Source: Anaerosolibacter carboniphilus (GTDB lineage Bacteria > Bacillota > Clostridia > Peptostreptococcales > Thermotaleaceae). Taken from it: a stretch of 62,861 nt of DNA. The stretch lies in assembly GCF_014205875.1 (NCBI RefSeq), contig NZ_JACHEN010000031.1, positions 1 to 62,861 on the forward strand, written 5' to 3'. Positions 54,039-62,861 of this stretch are shown here, one piece after another. Position 1 is the first letter of the stretch. The number at the start of each line of letters is the position of its first letter. The translations under genes and the position numbers were made by a program. The notes under the pieces are model-generated. The model worked only from the letters and a program-made list of their open reading frames with translations. It had not been told where the DNA came from and made no database searches.

Positions 54039-54139
54039 AATCGCACTAACTATTTATTCCTTGCTTATTCCCCATTGTGGTAATTATTGTATACTTTTGA
54101 TATAATCATCCTACTAAGATTTGAAAGGATGATTTTCCT

Positions 54140-54388
54140 ATGAATGCTTTGCCCTTAATTTTTTCTTCGGCGATTTTGATTTTAATACTTTATCTACTTG
54201 ATAGAATATTCAATTATAAAGCTAGACTTATTTCTATCTGTGGTAGTAAAAAATATGTGGCAGCATTACTAGTTACAATGCTGGTTATAGGTTCTGCTGT
54301 AATACTCAGATATGATATATCACCTATATCAACTCCTGTATATTGGTCTTTCTTGTATTTATTTTATGTTCCTAAACATCTTCGCTAA
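54140..54388 (+). CDS. Small membrane protein, unknown
   Basis: 82 aa, three hydrophobic segments, ending with YVPKHLR. RBS GAAAGGATG before ATG. No family recognised. Confidence 0.5.
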   Translation: MNALPLIFSSAILILILYLLDRIFNYKARLISICGSKKYVAALLVTMLVIGSAVILRYDISPISTPVYWSFLYLFYVPKHLR

Positions 54389-54790
54389 ATACAACTTTAG
54401 CATCTTTCGACTCGCTTCTTCAGGATTCTGTTTTTAAACACTAATTTTGTCTCAAAACGTTTAAATTTCACTATTTCCTCGGCAATAGTGTTTTTGTTTA
54501 ACAAGCCTTTCTCTTTTTATGTATTTCCTACAACCTATCCATTTCAAGCCATTCTACAATACAATTCGGTATCTATGCTGAATTCCTGAAAACATAATTT
54601 TCAATATAATAACTTCTTTAATCTGATCTTAACTTTCCCTTCTAGGTCACAGAGGGTTCTACCACATTTCTCGCACTTAACTTCTGTCCTAAGCTTTCCC
54701 CCTTGAACTCCCCTCCTGCCGAATTCAGTACGGGAGTTATACATTTATGTAGTATGTTAAGTTCCTCGGAAAACTTATTATTCGTATCTT
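54389..54790. other. Intergenic with terminator and Com relic
   Basis: Terminator CACTATT/AATAGTG at 54471-54497. A Com-gene copy (about 54620-54690, ATG mutated to AGG, frame lost after CEKCGRTLCDLEGKV) and its upstream flank to 54780 match 51540-51690. Confidence 0.6.
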
Positions 54791-55033
54791 CTATCTTGGG
54801 CAATCTCTATTTGGTCCCCCAGATTTCTCTACTCCCACATCCTCAGGTTTTACACCATCACCAACCACTAATATTCTACCTTCATCAAACCATTCACTGT
54901 GCTTAATCTCTCCGTCTCGTGCAGGTGGAGCGATACAGTATTGATCACACCCATACAAATACTGAGCCCTTCCTGTGATAATTCCTTCAAATCCAGTGAT
55001 TTTATCCTTTGCCTTTTTCCCTAATGTTATCAT
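54791..55033 (-). CDS. Phage-associated small protein
   Basis: 80 aa from ATG 55033, 7 nt after AAAGGGGA. ITLGKKAKDKITGFEGIITGRAQYLYG is a KOW-like beta segment typical of a small protein family that I recognise from clostridial phages; the rest (CIAPPARDGEIKHSEWFDEGRIL) completes a small barrel. Function unknown. Confidence 0.6.
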   Translation of the reverse strand: MITLGKKAKDKITGFEGIITGRAQYLYGCDQYCIAPPARDGEIKHSEWFDEGRILVVGDGVKPEDVGVEKSGGPNRDCPR

Positions 55034-55062
55034 TTCCATTCCCCTTTCATTTTCCATTAATC

Positions 55063-55251
55063 TTATATTTCACGAAATTTCATTGTTGAATAATCTGGTA
55101 TATTTCGTATAACTTTAATTTTTACTTTTCTTGATCCGCAAATTGGACAAAAGAAACGTTGCCTATATCCTTTTGGTGTTGATTCATAAGAAATTATTTT
55201 ATAATCATGCTTATTGAATATATGGCATTTTAGTAGTTTTATAATTCTCAT
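55063..55251 (-). CDS. Small zinc-site protein
   Basis: 62 aa from ATG 55251 after GTGGAG. FFCPICGSRKVKIK is one CxxC; an earlier Cys and His (KCHIFNKHD) may complete a zinc site. It ends 29 bp before the next gene on the same strand, so the two may be cotranscribed. Confidence 0.5.
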   Translation of the reverse strand: MRIIKLLKCHIFNKHDYKIISYESTPKGYRQRFFCPICGSRKVKIKVIRNIPDYSTMKFREI

Positions 55252-55415
55252 ATTGCCCACACTCCACAAACTGCAAATTTAGTATTATATGCCATCCCAC
55301 AGATAGTGATATATCAAAGTACCAAAACCTATGCTCCTAAAATCAATAATCCACTTGTAGCCTTATTTACTAAAATGGACTGTTGTTGTAAAATAATGCT
55401 ATTCTTGTAAGAGGA

Positions 55416-55817
55416 GTGATTACAATTTTAAAACATATCTTTTCATATAAAGGCCGTATCAATCGACAGAAATACAACTTATATCAACTCATCGCGGGCA
55501 TATTTATTATTTTAGAAATGATTATTGATGGTAGAGTTAATCAGGCTTTTCTGCTAATTTTTAGCCTCTTCACTACAACTTTATCAATAATTGTTATACT
55601 AAAATCAATACAGCGTCTACACGATATTAATCTTCCAGGTTACTGTATGCTAACGATTGCTTTTTTACATATTCTTGGTGAAATTACAAATCTTCTTGGT
55701 TTCAATATTCTAATACTTATTTTCATATTGATTTTGGCGATTAAAAAAGGTACAGATGGACCTAATAAATATGGGGATGACCCCCTATTGCCTAGTCCTA
55801 AAGAGACCACTCCATAG
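55416..55817 (+). CDS. DUF805-family membrane protein
   Basis: 133 aa with three to four hydrophobic segments and the family pattern SIQRLHDINLPGYCM ... KGTDGPNKYGDDP. The GTG start overlaps the ribosome-binding site AGAGGAGTG, so the true start may be slightly downstream. Role unknown. Confidence 0.8.
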   Translation: MITILKHIFSYKGRINRQKYNLYQLIAGIFIILEMIIDGRVNQAFLLIFSLFTTTLSIIVILKSIQRLHDINLPGYCMLTIAFLHILGEITNLLGFNILILIFILILAIKKGTDGPNKYGDDPLLPSPKETTP

Positions 55818-55827
55818 GTCTCTTTTT
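55799..55827 (+). terminator. Terminator of DUF805 gene
   Basis: AAGAGACC/GGTCTCTT with TTTTT; overlaps the stop codon. Confidence 0.8.
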
Positions 55828-56011
55828 CTATTTGAATAGCCATATAACGAATATCCTAATATTGTAAGATTTCTATTCATCTATATCAGATTTTCTAAAC
55901 TAAACCTCAATTTAGTGATATTCGTATACTTTGCTACATTAGGACTACATTTAATTGACGTGAAATACTACACATGTTACAATAATTCAAATTACTTTTG
56001 AGGTGATTACT

Positions 56012-56272
56012 GTGTTTGCTAAATGTCCAAATTGCTTAGGACAAGCAGTTCCATTATGGAAAAAGTTAATTGTTAATAACGAATATATCCGTCAAGTCAA
56101 ATGTGAACAATGCGGAAAACTGCTTGTTTTGTCTTATAAGTGGATTTCTCTTTATGTGCTGTTATCTTTAATTCTCATTTTTGCTTTTTCAGGATTTCTA
56201 TACTTTAGATTTATTAACCCATCGACTTATATAAAGTATGCATTAATTTATGTTGAATCATACCCGATTTGA
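56012..56272 (+). CDS. Zinc-ribbon membrane protein
   Basis: 86 aa from GTG 56012 with GAGGTGATT upstream. Two CxxC pairs (KCPNCLG, KCEQCGKL) form a zinc ribbon before one membrane segment (about 50-75). Unknown function; widespread pattern in Clostridia. Confidence 0.6.
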   Translation: MFAKCPNCLGQAVPLWKKLIVNNEYIRQVKCEQCGKLLVLSYKWISLYVLLSLILIFAFSGFLYFRFINPSTYIKYALIYVESYPI

Positions 56273-56322
56273 TGGACACACACCAAAGCTAGTATAATAA
56301 GACTAAGACGGAGATGTCCTCA

Positions 56323-56808
56323 ATGAGTAAGAAAAAACCTTATGATCAAGACTTTAAACTTGAAACAGTTCGATTAGTTAAAGAGCAAGGTCGTAGCGTT
56401 AAAAGTGTAGCTAATGATCTTGGTGTTCATGAAATTACCATATACAAGTGGCTACGCCAGCATAATGAAGAAGGCGATATTGTACTGAAAGAACTTGGCA
56501 AAATTCTGCTTAAAATATGCCGAAATTTTGATATAGTTTCAAGAAATGGTGGAGAAGAATTTTCCGTAATGCTAATAGATTGTCATCCACAGCAAGCAAT
56601 AAGTATAGCTGAACGTATTCGTTCAAACGTGGAACAAAACGCATTTATTCTATCAAACGGTAAAATAATAAGTATTACTGTATCAATTGGTATTGCAATT
56701 TATCCTGATACAACACTGGATCTTAGTAGATTAATAAAAGAAGCTGATAATGCATTATATAAAGCTAAACAAACTGGTAGAAATAAAGTTGTTCTCGCTG
56801 GGAGTTAG
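56323..56808 (+). CDS. IS3 OrfA / GGDEF chimera
   Basis: 161 aa. Residues about 1-50 are the helix-turn-helix of an IS3-family OrfA (KKPYDQDFKLETVRLVKEQG, then VKSVANDLGVHEITIYKWLRQHNEE). From about residue 53 the text is the second half of a GGDEF domain (VLKELGKILLKICRNFDIVSRNGGEEFSVML ... SIGIAIYPDTTLDLSRLIKEADNALYKAKQTGRN), including signature GGEEF. The GGDEF N-terminal half, with its Mg-binding Asp, is absent. The fused frame is continuous for 161 codons. Start ATG 56323 has GGAG 9 nt upstream. Probably not a functional cyclase. Confidence 0.85.
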   Translation: MSKKKPYDQDFKLETVRLVKEQGRSVKSVANDLGVHEITIYKWLRQHNEEGDIVLKELGKILLKICRNFDIVSRNGGEEFSVMLIDCHPQQAISIAERIRSNVEQNAFILSNGKIISITVSIGIAIYPDTTLDLSRLIKEADNALYKAKQTGRNKVVLAGS

Positions 56809-56814
56809 CCATAT

Positions 56815-56890
56815 GGAATGGGAGTGTAAATAATTCTGTGGGTTTGGATTGGAAGGATCTCCAATCTGGTAGAATAGATTCATTTTTCGT
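56815..56890. repeat. Mobile-element end-like repeat (copy 2)
   Basis: Matches 20381-20460: TAAATAATTCTGTGGGTTTG, GATTGGAAGGATCT, AGAATAGAT. It directly follows the OrfA/GGDEF frame. Confidence 0.6.
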
Positions 56891-56905
56891 GAAGAAGCTA
56901 AATAT

Positions 56906-56943
56906 TAAAGGTCAACAGATTTTATCCGTTGACCTTTTTTAAT
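56906..56943 (+). terminator. Terminator
   Basis: AAAGGTCAAC/GTTGACCTTT with TTTT, after the mobile-element-like end. 56944-57147 holds only a start-less membrane-like frame (TIITYGTVLGTAVAAVFISL). Confidence 0.7.
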
Positions 56944-57147
56944 ACTTCAATTTTTCCTAAATAAATACTGTCTTACAATTTCACTTTTTGAAATTGCCAA
57001 GTATATGGATAATGGGAAGTTGCTAAGACAATAATTACTTATGGTACGGTTCTCGGTACCGCTGTAGCTGCGGTTTTTATATCATTACTAATAACTGGAT
57101 ACCTCCGTCGTAACGGACACATCAAACAAAAATCGTATGGAGCCTTT

Positions 57148-58182
57148 TCACTTTATATGGTGAAGCCTGGCTGTAGAAAGCGAGTTTAGCTTATCTAGTG
57201 GGAAGTAATAATCGCTGTATTGCCTCAATACAAGGCCAGTTGCTGCGCAGCCGGGTATTACCTCCTGGCAAAGCACTTCTGAGCGAATTAAGCTTTCCGG
57301 CTCATTTATTCCAAATAGTAACCGCATACCTGTGGAACTGCTGAATCTGGGATTTATTTCGAAAATTACCGGCATTCCATCTTTGAGGCGCAATTGAATA
57401 TTTATAGCCCCATACGCTCCTAGTGTACTTGCAACTCTGGCACAATAATCTGCAATGTCGTGATAACCATCAGAAACTGCAGCAATAGAAACTCCTTCCT
57501 GCAAATACCGCCTTAAAGCGATTTTGGAAATAACCTTTCCCTTTTGATTCATACAAATCCCCACGGTAAACTCTTGCTCCTCATCTGTGAGGTATTCCTG
57601 TATAATTAAGTCTTTCTTACCCTTTACATTTTCAAGCAACTGCTGCTTATCTTTAACCAGAACGACACCTTCTGAGCCACGTCCCCCACGAGGTTTGACG
57701 ATCAAGGGAAAACCCGTACTTTCAATAAATGAGGAAAGCATACCAGCATCTTCAGGATACCTGATACTTGTAGGAATCTGAAAACCGGAGCGTGATAAAT
57801 GGCACATGGTCAGCCACTTATCAGTACAAAGCTCTATCACTGTAGGAGAATTTACAAACACCTTTGCTCCTGTAGACATTTCAAGGGATTCTCTATTTCT
57901 TGCATAAAATGAAAGCTCTGCTGTAGAGCCGATAAATATCGCTTTAATCTGATGATCTTTACAAAGGTTTTCAATAAACTTATAATAGCTTTCTTCATCT
58001 GCTGCCCGGAGAGCTATAAAGCCTTTGTCGGCAAAAAATAGACCTAGGGAATATGGGTTAGTGTCAATTGCTGTTACTTCAACAGGCAGTACCGATGCTT
58101 TAAGTGCCCTGATAATACCTAGACCGTACACCGAACCTGAACCTGTAACCAATACACTCAGAGGGCCATTGATTTCATGCAT
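57148..58182 (-). CDS. ATP-grasp ligase, surface-glycan cluster
   Basis: 344 aa from ATG 58182, which overlaps the upstream stop. N-terminal Rossmann-like strand (VLVTGSGSVYGLGIIRAL), ATP-grasp core with FPLIVKPRGGRGSEGVVLVKDKQQL and the Mg-binding VIFEINPRFSSSTGM near the end. Resembles PylC/CarB-type ATP-grasp enzymes found in glycan gene clusters. Forms an acyl-phosphate and couples it to an amine; substrate unknown. Confidence 0.88.
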   Translation of the reverse strand: MHEINGPLSVLVTGSGSVYGLGIIRALKASVLPVEVTAIDTNPYSLGLFFADKGFIALRAADEESYYKFIENLCKDHQIKAIFIGSTAELSFYARNRESLEMSTGAKVFVNSPTVIELCTDKWLTMCHLSRSGFQIPTSIRYPEDAGMLSSFIESTGFPLIVKPRGGRGSEGVVLVKDKQQLLENVKGKKDLIIQEYLTDEEQEFTVGICMNQKGKVISKIALRRYLQEGVSIAAVSDGYHDIADYCARVASTLGAYGAINIQLRLKDGMPVIFEINPRFSSSTGMRLLFGINEPESLIRSEVLCQEVIPGCAATGLVLRQYSDYYFPLDKLNSLSTARLHHIK

Positions 58183-58508
58183 ATTTTTGTAAGCTGCTGA
58201 CAATGTAATCAACCTCCTGTTCTGTTAATCCCGGGTGAACGGGTATTGAAACTACCCTTTCGGCAGCTATGCGGGTATTTGTGAAAAATCCGAGGATTTC
58301 TCCCTGCTGATATAGGGGCTGGTCAGGGATAGCTGTGGGATAATGGATGCCATACCCTATACCCTGTGCTTCTAGGAACTCTATGAAACTGCTCCGGTTA
58401 TTGACCCCAAGGGTATATAGGTGATATACATGCTCAAAACCCGGTTTCACCAGCTATACTGGTGCCCATTACGAAAACCTTATGATTGATGGTTGTCTGG
58501 TTATACAT
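58175..58508 (-). pseudogene. DegT/DnrJ aminotransferase fragment fused to an unknown 5' end
   Basis: A gene start with RBS AAAGGAATT and ATG 58508 encodes MYNQTTINHKVFVMGTSIAG and stops at 58434. The DegT-type C-terminus follows in another frame (about 58450-58175): HVYHLYTLGVNN, GIHYPTAIPDQPLY and GLTEQEVDYIVSSLQ. Deletion has joined the two and removed the aminotransferase body and its PLP lysine. The last codons overlap the ATP-grasp start. Confidence 0.8.
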
Positions 58509-58519
58509 TTCAATTCCTT

Positions 58520-59484
58520 TCAATATAACTGCATGAATTTTAAAACCTGACGGGCACGTTCCTTATACGTATGCTTTGAGTAGACCTCCCGCTGCCCGTT
58601 TTGCGCTATTGCCTGACGCTCTGCCTCATGCTTCAAAAAGTAATCGACAAGCCTGACTGTATCTTCGTGAGAATATGAACATGTCAGATGAAAATTGTTT
58701 GTAAACAAATTATTGACCGACTACGTAGGTACTGTCAGCAAAAACCCCCCTGAACCCAGTACTTCAAAAGTCCTGGAAGTCAGCATTGTCTGGTCGTTTT
58801 GCAATCCTATTATTATTTTGGCTGAATTATAAACCTTGTTTGTTTCCTCATAGGGCAGCTCCCCTTTGAGCATATGCTTCGGAAGCTTAAAACCCATCAG
58901 TTCCTCGTTGAAACGGTCCCATCTCTTACCCCAGATCGCAAGGTTATAGCTCCTTTCGACCAAGGGCCTTAAAAGTATCTGAACGCTATCCTTCCGATCG
59001 GACTTCCAATCTTTTCCGCCATTACCGACTAAAGCCACATCATAATCATATTTACTGCTTGGCGGTTCATACTTATTGAATTCCGGATTGCAGCCAAAAT
59101 CCAGATGCCCGGCAGGAAGCCCCAACTCCCTGTATTTATTTACACTATCAGGATGTATGGTCATAACTGCATCAGGTTTATAGATTTCAATACACTTGAA
59201 GGAACACGCTTCGGTCCATCTTGGATCTTCAGTTGCTCAATAGACATGTTTTCCTTATATTTAGCAACTCTTTTGACCAGCTCATCTACATGCTCACGTT
59301 TATGTCGGCGGTAAGCCCATCCCGTTGTTATCATAAGGTCAGGCCTAAAGTGGTCAATTGCCTCTTTTATAGAACTTCTACTTAAATCCCTCAGTACAAA
59401 AACAGGGCAGTTCAGTTCCCTAAAACCCTGTGGCAACCCAAGCGTATATTTCGAACTTTGTGAAAAAAACAGCAGCCTGATCAT
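58520..59484 (-). pseudogene. CgeB-like glycosyltransferase, frameshift and nonsense
   Basis: Three pieces in order: N-terminal 59161-59484 (IRLLFFSQSSKYTLGLPQ...), middle 58721-59164 (MTIHPDSVNKYRELGLPAGHLDFGCNPE, ALVGNGGKDW), and C-terminal 58520-58720 (HEDTVRLVDYFLKHEAER). A frameshift lies near 59240, since the middle frame continues upstream as ATEDPRWTEACSFK; a TAG at 58721-58723 cuts off the last piece in frame. CgeB-type proteins are glycosyltransferases of spore or surface glycans. Confidence 0.8.
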
Positions 59485-59486
59485 AC

Positions 59487-60176
59487 TTATACCTCTCTCA
59501 ACAAAAGCTTGCGTGTGCCCTCCGCCCCACAGTTAAATAACATATCAACTATAGACAGATTGGGGATAAAGCCACCCCAAAGCTGCGGATATGTTACAGG
59601 CTGATAGTCCAGATATTCCAACTTAATGTCCTGTTTTTCAAAAATCTCGGGCTGATTATATGCCTTCCCTCCCATGCCGGACAGGTAACAGTCAGCAGAA
59701 AAGTGGCAGCAGATAGCAGCTATCAGTTCATTTTTTCTAAGATCGGCAAATTGAGGTAAATCTGATAAAAAAACAAGCTTTGTTTCCAATCCGAGCAGGT
59801 CATATACAAGCCTGATAAAAGCTATGTTGGTATCTATAAGATACCCGGTATCTTGCAATACCTGCTCCATTATCGGGAAAACTTCTTCGAAATAAGGTGC
59901 CTTTGCGTAGTTTACTTGAAATGCCATAAGATGATTCCTTTTCCAACCCGGTATAACAATAACTTCATCAAATCGCTGCAAGCCCATTCCTTTGCGTTTG
60001 ACCGGCACAGTGAGCATCTGAGTCCCTTGGGAAGTTTTGATAAGATTCCTATTATCCAATGAACTGCCTCTTTGAAACTGCGCAGTATCTAAAATAAAGA
60101 AAATATCACACTGTGCCATCTTAACAAAGTATCCCGGCCAGGGAATATAATTCGGTTGATGACCTGCTAATTTCAT
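59487..60176 (-). CDS. WbqC-family protein
   Basis: 229 aa. N-terminal HQPNYIPWPGYFVKMAQCDIFFILDTAQFQRGSSLDNRNLI is the WbqC signature, with the conserved GMGGKAY later. WbqC-type proteins are found in O-antigen and glycan clusters, apparently as amino-sugar acyl-transferring enzymes. Intact and followed within 3 nt by the CgeB-like gene start. Confidence 0.9.
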   Translation of the reverse strand: MKLAGHQPNYIPWPGYFVKMAQCDIFFILDTAQFQRGSSLDNRNLIKTSQGTQMLTVPVKRKGMGLQRFDEVIVIPGWKRNHLMAFQVNYAKAPYFEEVFPIMEQVLQDTGYLIDTNIAFIRLVYDLLGLETKLVFLSDLPQFADLRKNELIAAICCHFSADCYLSGMGGKAYNQPEIFEKQDIKLEYLDYQPVTYPQLWGGFIPNLSIVDMLFNCGAEGTRKLLLREV

Positions 60177-60193
60177 TGCCCTACCCCACTAAA

Positions 60194-61019
60194 CTATTTA
60201 TTATTGTTTCCAGCATACAAATAGCACTCCCGCAATACCCCATGCCCTCCATATCCTTCTTTGAAACGGAATAGCCCGGTATTGACGCTGCTTCCTTTTC
60301 CCTCAGTGGAAATACCCCAATCCAAATAAGTAAAACTGTTTTTTCGTCCCCACTCCATCATATAACCAAAAATCAGGTTTAGCGGCCGCATGTGCTGGTA
60401 TCAGTCGTCGTGGGCAATGTTCAAGCTTATTCTCTAATACAGCCCAATAATCATTTATATCCGCATCCTCAATAACCGAAAGTCCACATTTCAGTGCCTT
60501 TTGATAGTTTCGAAAAGCTGTGGAACTCATCACCTGCTTTAAAAAATGATCCTCGCCTTTCTTAAGCTCAAGGGCTGTAGCCAGCTCTGTATACTCAATT
60601 TCAAACCCCGAGAACCTTAATGCAAAGTCAAGTTGATCCGAAAGCCCACTATGGTAAACCCTCGGAACGGGTTTTAGCCGTATATAGTCAAAACCATTCA
60701 TGGCGCAATATTCAACAAGTGCACTTACTAACTCCAAGCATTTTTTAGTGCTTAGACTGGACTTGATAATCAGCCCTCCATGGGAATCGCCGGGGTAAGA
60801 ATATAGGATTCGTTTATCCGCTTGTTGTACTACGGCAACAGGAAGAACGGCAATGATTCTCTTATCCTCCATAAATATCAGGGAATGATCTGAAAACTTG
60901 TCTGAAGGATGATAACCTAGGAATTTTCTCTCCTGCATAAAAGTGCCGTTAACTGAGGAACCAACAAATCCCTCCCATTTATTCTCATGTTCTTTTGAAT
61001 AGCTCTTTACAACCAACAT
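60194..61019 (-). pseudogene. FemAB/GNAT-type acyltransferase, internal deletion and frameshift
   Basis: N-terminal frame 60303-61019 (YSKEHENKWEGFVGSSVNGTFM, SYPGDSHGGLI, YIRLKPVPRVYHSGL) and C-terminal frame 60194-60391 (FTYLDWGISTEGKGSSVNTG then RFKEGYGGHGVLRE) overlap at CATGCGGCCGCT. Family members need about 60 more residues between them, so a deletion plus frame change occurred there. Such proteins aminoacylate or acylate cell-wall sugars. Confidence 0.75.
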
Positions 61020-61061
61020 AACTTCACCACACTTACCTGATTATAATGCCTACCGTCTCCA

Positions 61062-62024
61062 TCAGTGGATGATGATTTTTTCTCCGCCTTTTGCGAGAGA
61101 GTCAGAAATGCAATCAGTTATTTTTGCCACAAAATCTATATTTTCTCTGCAGCTAAGGGGTTCCTTGTTTTCTCTAATGCATTCGATAAAATGAAGGCAC
61201 TCCTGTGTCAGAGGTTCTAAATTCTCTTCAACTGCCAAGAAATGCTCCAGCTCTCCGTTAACGAAGAGTTGGATTTTTCTATCGGTGGCCTGTGCATTAT
61301 CAAATACTAATTTTGTTTTCGATGCGACCAGTGTAATTTTCCTGGTTTTTTCGGTATGAATGAAGCTCGCAAATATAGAAGCTGTTTTACCATCCGGGAA
61401 ACCCATCAGTATATTAATAACATTGTTATAAGGACTTTGATTATAACTTTCCCCATGGGAAATTACCCAAATTGGGTCGACTCCTATCAAGTGGCGTGAA
61501 AGATAGATATCATGAACTGCCAGATCATGAAGAACATCTACGTTGGGAGCCTGAGAGGCCGAACTGGTTCTGGACATGTTCAAGTAATATAGCTCATCAA
61601 TAATATCTTTTTCTTCTAAGAGCCCCTTTATCTTTTTGACAGCAGGATGGTAAATCAATGTGTAGCCGACCATCAATATGGTATTTTGAGCAGCAGCCAA
61701 TTCAATCAGATCATTACTGTCTTTCCTGTTAATTGTCACAGGCTTTTCTATGAGAACAGCTTTGCCTTTGTTTATTACTTCCTTCGCCAGCATGTAATGG
61801 CTTTCAGGTGTTGTGACTATAATAACCCCCTGTACCTCACTGTCATTCAATATATCTGCCTTGTTTTCAGTGAACCTCGTCTGAGGGTAAACAGGAGCGG
61901 CCTGATTTAGCTTTTGATAGTCAAGGTCGCAGGCCCACTTCAATTCACAGCCCACTATTGCAGTTATGGTTTTCAGATAATTCTTTCCCCATTTTCCGCA
62001 GCCTATCAAAGCAAGCTTGATCAT
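61062..62024 (-). CDS. Gfo/Idh/MocA-type oxidoreductase
   Basis: 320 aa. NAD-binding start MIKLALIGCGKWGKNYLKTI with GxGxxG, EKPVTI (EKP motif), and the substrate-domain segment VLHDLAVHDIYLSRHL. Resembles UDP-sugar 3-dehydrogenases in surface polysaccharide clusters. Ribosome-binding site GAGGGGG. First gene of the minus-strand cluster. Confidence 0.9.
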   Translation of the reverse strand: MIKLALIGCGKWGKNYLKTITAIVGCELKWACDLDYQKLNQAAPVYPQTRFTENKADILNDSEVQGVIIVTTPESHYMLAKEVINKGKAVLIEKPVTINRKDSNDLIELAAAQNTILMVGYTLIYHPAVKKIKGLLEEKDIIDELYYLNMSRTSSASQAPNVDVLHDLAVHDIYLSRHLIGVDPIWVISHGESYNQSPYNNVINILMGFPDGKTASIFASFIHTEKTRKITLVASKTKLVFDNAQATDRKIQLFVNGELEHFLAVEENLEPLTQECLHFIECIRENKEPLSCRENIDFVAKITDCISDSLAKGGEKIIIH

Positions 62025-62149
62025 TGCAAGACCCCCTCAGTTACATACTAGATTATATGTCGGAGCACCATATATTAGAATATTCACCACTCATACAAGG
62101 GTTACTTACATTGAGCCTCCTCATCTGAAAAAGGGGCTACCACCTACAA

Positions 62150-62264
62150 GTGTTGCATCAAAGAAATATGTAACACTTGGCATGGTAAAAATTTAATAAT
62201 GAAAAAAAGAACCTTCTTTGGTTTAATGAAGTTATCGTAACAACATTCCAAAGGAGATTCTTTT
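62150..62264. repeat. Hairpin and left end of IS4-like relic
   Basis: CAAGTGTTGCAT and ATGTAACACTTG form an imperfect inverted repeat (about 62140-62180) just before the transposase relic; plausible IS end. Confidence 0.5.
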
Positions 62265-62705
62265 CATGTTCAATAATAACAGAATATTTTTCAATAAAAT
62301 AACAGAAGTAATTAGTGGTAGAGTTTTAGATAAATTAGTGAAAAGTATAATTCTGATTACCGACACAACACTTTGATACCGCATCTCATTTGCTATCAAT
62401 GCTCTACTTTCAGCTAAAGGGTTTAAGCAGCTTAAGAGAACTACAAACAAGCATATCAAACAACAAAAAGTTAATGAGATTGATTAATATCCCTAGCGTA
62501 TCACAGCTTTCAAAAAAGAATGAGAATAGAGACTAGAGAATATTTGAAGAGCTGTATTACCACGTGGTTGATAACGCAATAAAAATATTTGGAAGGCGAA
62601 GAGTCAACATAGAACTGCCAGTAATTTAGATCATTGATTCAACTATGATAGATCTTCCTTTCACTTTTTCCAATCAATATGATGATAAACAGAATCGTTG
62701 TATTT
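62265..62705 (+). pseudogene. IS4-family transposase relic
   Basis: ATG 62265 begins MFNNNRIFFNKITEVISGRV, broken at TGA after DTTL. In another frame from about 62400 the text continues MLYFQLKGLSSLRELQTSIS, IPSVSQLSKKNENRD, TAG, RIFEELYYHVVDNAIKIFGR, TAG, IIDSTMIDLPFTFSNQYDD. The IS4 transposase catalytic Asp region (IIDST) is visible. Frameshift and two stops make it inactive. Confidence 0.85.
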
Positions 62706-62769
62706 AGCAAACATAAATCCGTGCACACGGTTTAGGAAATTATTTCACAAAAAACCGCAGTCACTTTGA

Positions 62770-62861
62770 ACTGCCCCCTGTCAAGTAGACAGTGGAAATA
62801 ATTAAAAATGTGTAGCGTCAATCCATTGATTGGCGCTATATTTATGCAACTAGCTTTGATA
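62770..62861. mobile_element. Probable IS3-type end
   Basis: TTTGAACTGCCCCCTGTCAA then GTAGACAG is a terminal sequence I associate with IS150/IS3-group elements. The element would continue to the right of the window; orientation cannot be fixed here. Confidence 0.5.

Noticed and set aside
56323..56808. A functional diguanylate cyclase
   Set aside because: The N-terminal half of the GGDEF domain, with the metal-binding residues, is missing.

Overview
The window is AT-rich DNA from a low-GC, Gram-positive, spore-forming anaerobe of the Clostridia; an Alkaliphilus-like relative is plausible but not proven. The evidence is GAACNNNNGTTC-type LexA boxes, AGGAGG ribosome-binding sites with many GTG/TTG starts, a T-box leader on argS, flavodiiron and DUF438/hemerythrin proteins, a CsxC-like SPOCS spore-surface protein, YmaF and YjfB proteins, and an S-layer-homology protein.

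Layout. 0.1-1.7 kb: an SOS-controlled YneA-like LysM protein converges on a tyrosine recombinase. 2-10.4 kb: cupin, DUF438/hemerythrin/PAS sensor, YmaF, CsxC-like protein, a P1B metal ATPase with a separate HMA chaperone, and an FprA flavodiiron protein. 10.6-16.7 kb: tiny ORFs, a GNAT lacking its proper start, a membrane-anchored unknown, a condensation-domain acyltransferase and an AraC regulator. 17.0-17.3 kb: 5S rRNA and a decayed tRNA-Ser. 17.4-22.2 kb: isochorismatase, nitroreductase, ferredoxin-type reductase, RidA and GNATs, with dispersed repeats. 22.8-27.5 kb: prophage debris around a class D beta-lactamase and a copper-amine-oxidase-N-domain protein. 27.5-40.8 kb: cca, nucleotidyltransferases, a DMT half-transporter, an adenylyltransferase-like gene, a tRNA-Arg 3' remnant, GNAT, a GrpB pseudogene, NUDIX genes, T-box/argS, VOC, cupin and a CPBP protease pseudogene. 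40.8-41.5 kb: a LexA-HTH plus WYL-like mini-operon under its own LexA box. 41.6-46.1 kb: SLH protein, lipoprotein, membrane protein and two GNATs. 46.3-55.3 kb: a decayed prophage (terminase, portal, Fn3 tail protein, ArpU-like regulator, Com zinc ribbons) with small membrane proteins. 56.3-56.8 kb: an IS3 OrfA/GGDEF chimera. 57.1-62.0 kb: a decaying surface-glycan cluster. 62.2 kb to the end: IS4-type transposase remains and a probable IS3-type end.

How it fits together. The backbone carries a few housekeeping genes (argS, cca, 5S) among many one-gene detoxification, repair or resistance modules: six GNATs, two NUDIX genes, a beta-lactamase and an adenylyltransferase-like gene. Decay is extensive: in-frame stops, frameshifts, deletion fusions, and repeated fragments of the same phage regulator and zinc-ribbon genes. 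The most unusual structures are the SOS promoter duplicated in inverted orientation about 41 kb apart, the split LexA-HTH/WYL pair behind one copy, and the transposase-diguanylate cyclase chimera. All calls come from reading the sequence and translations; no database search was run.
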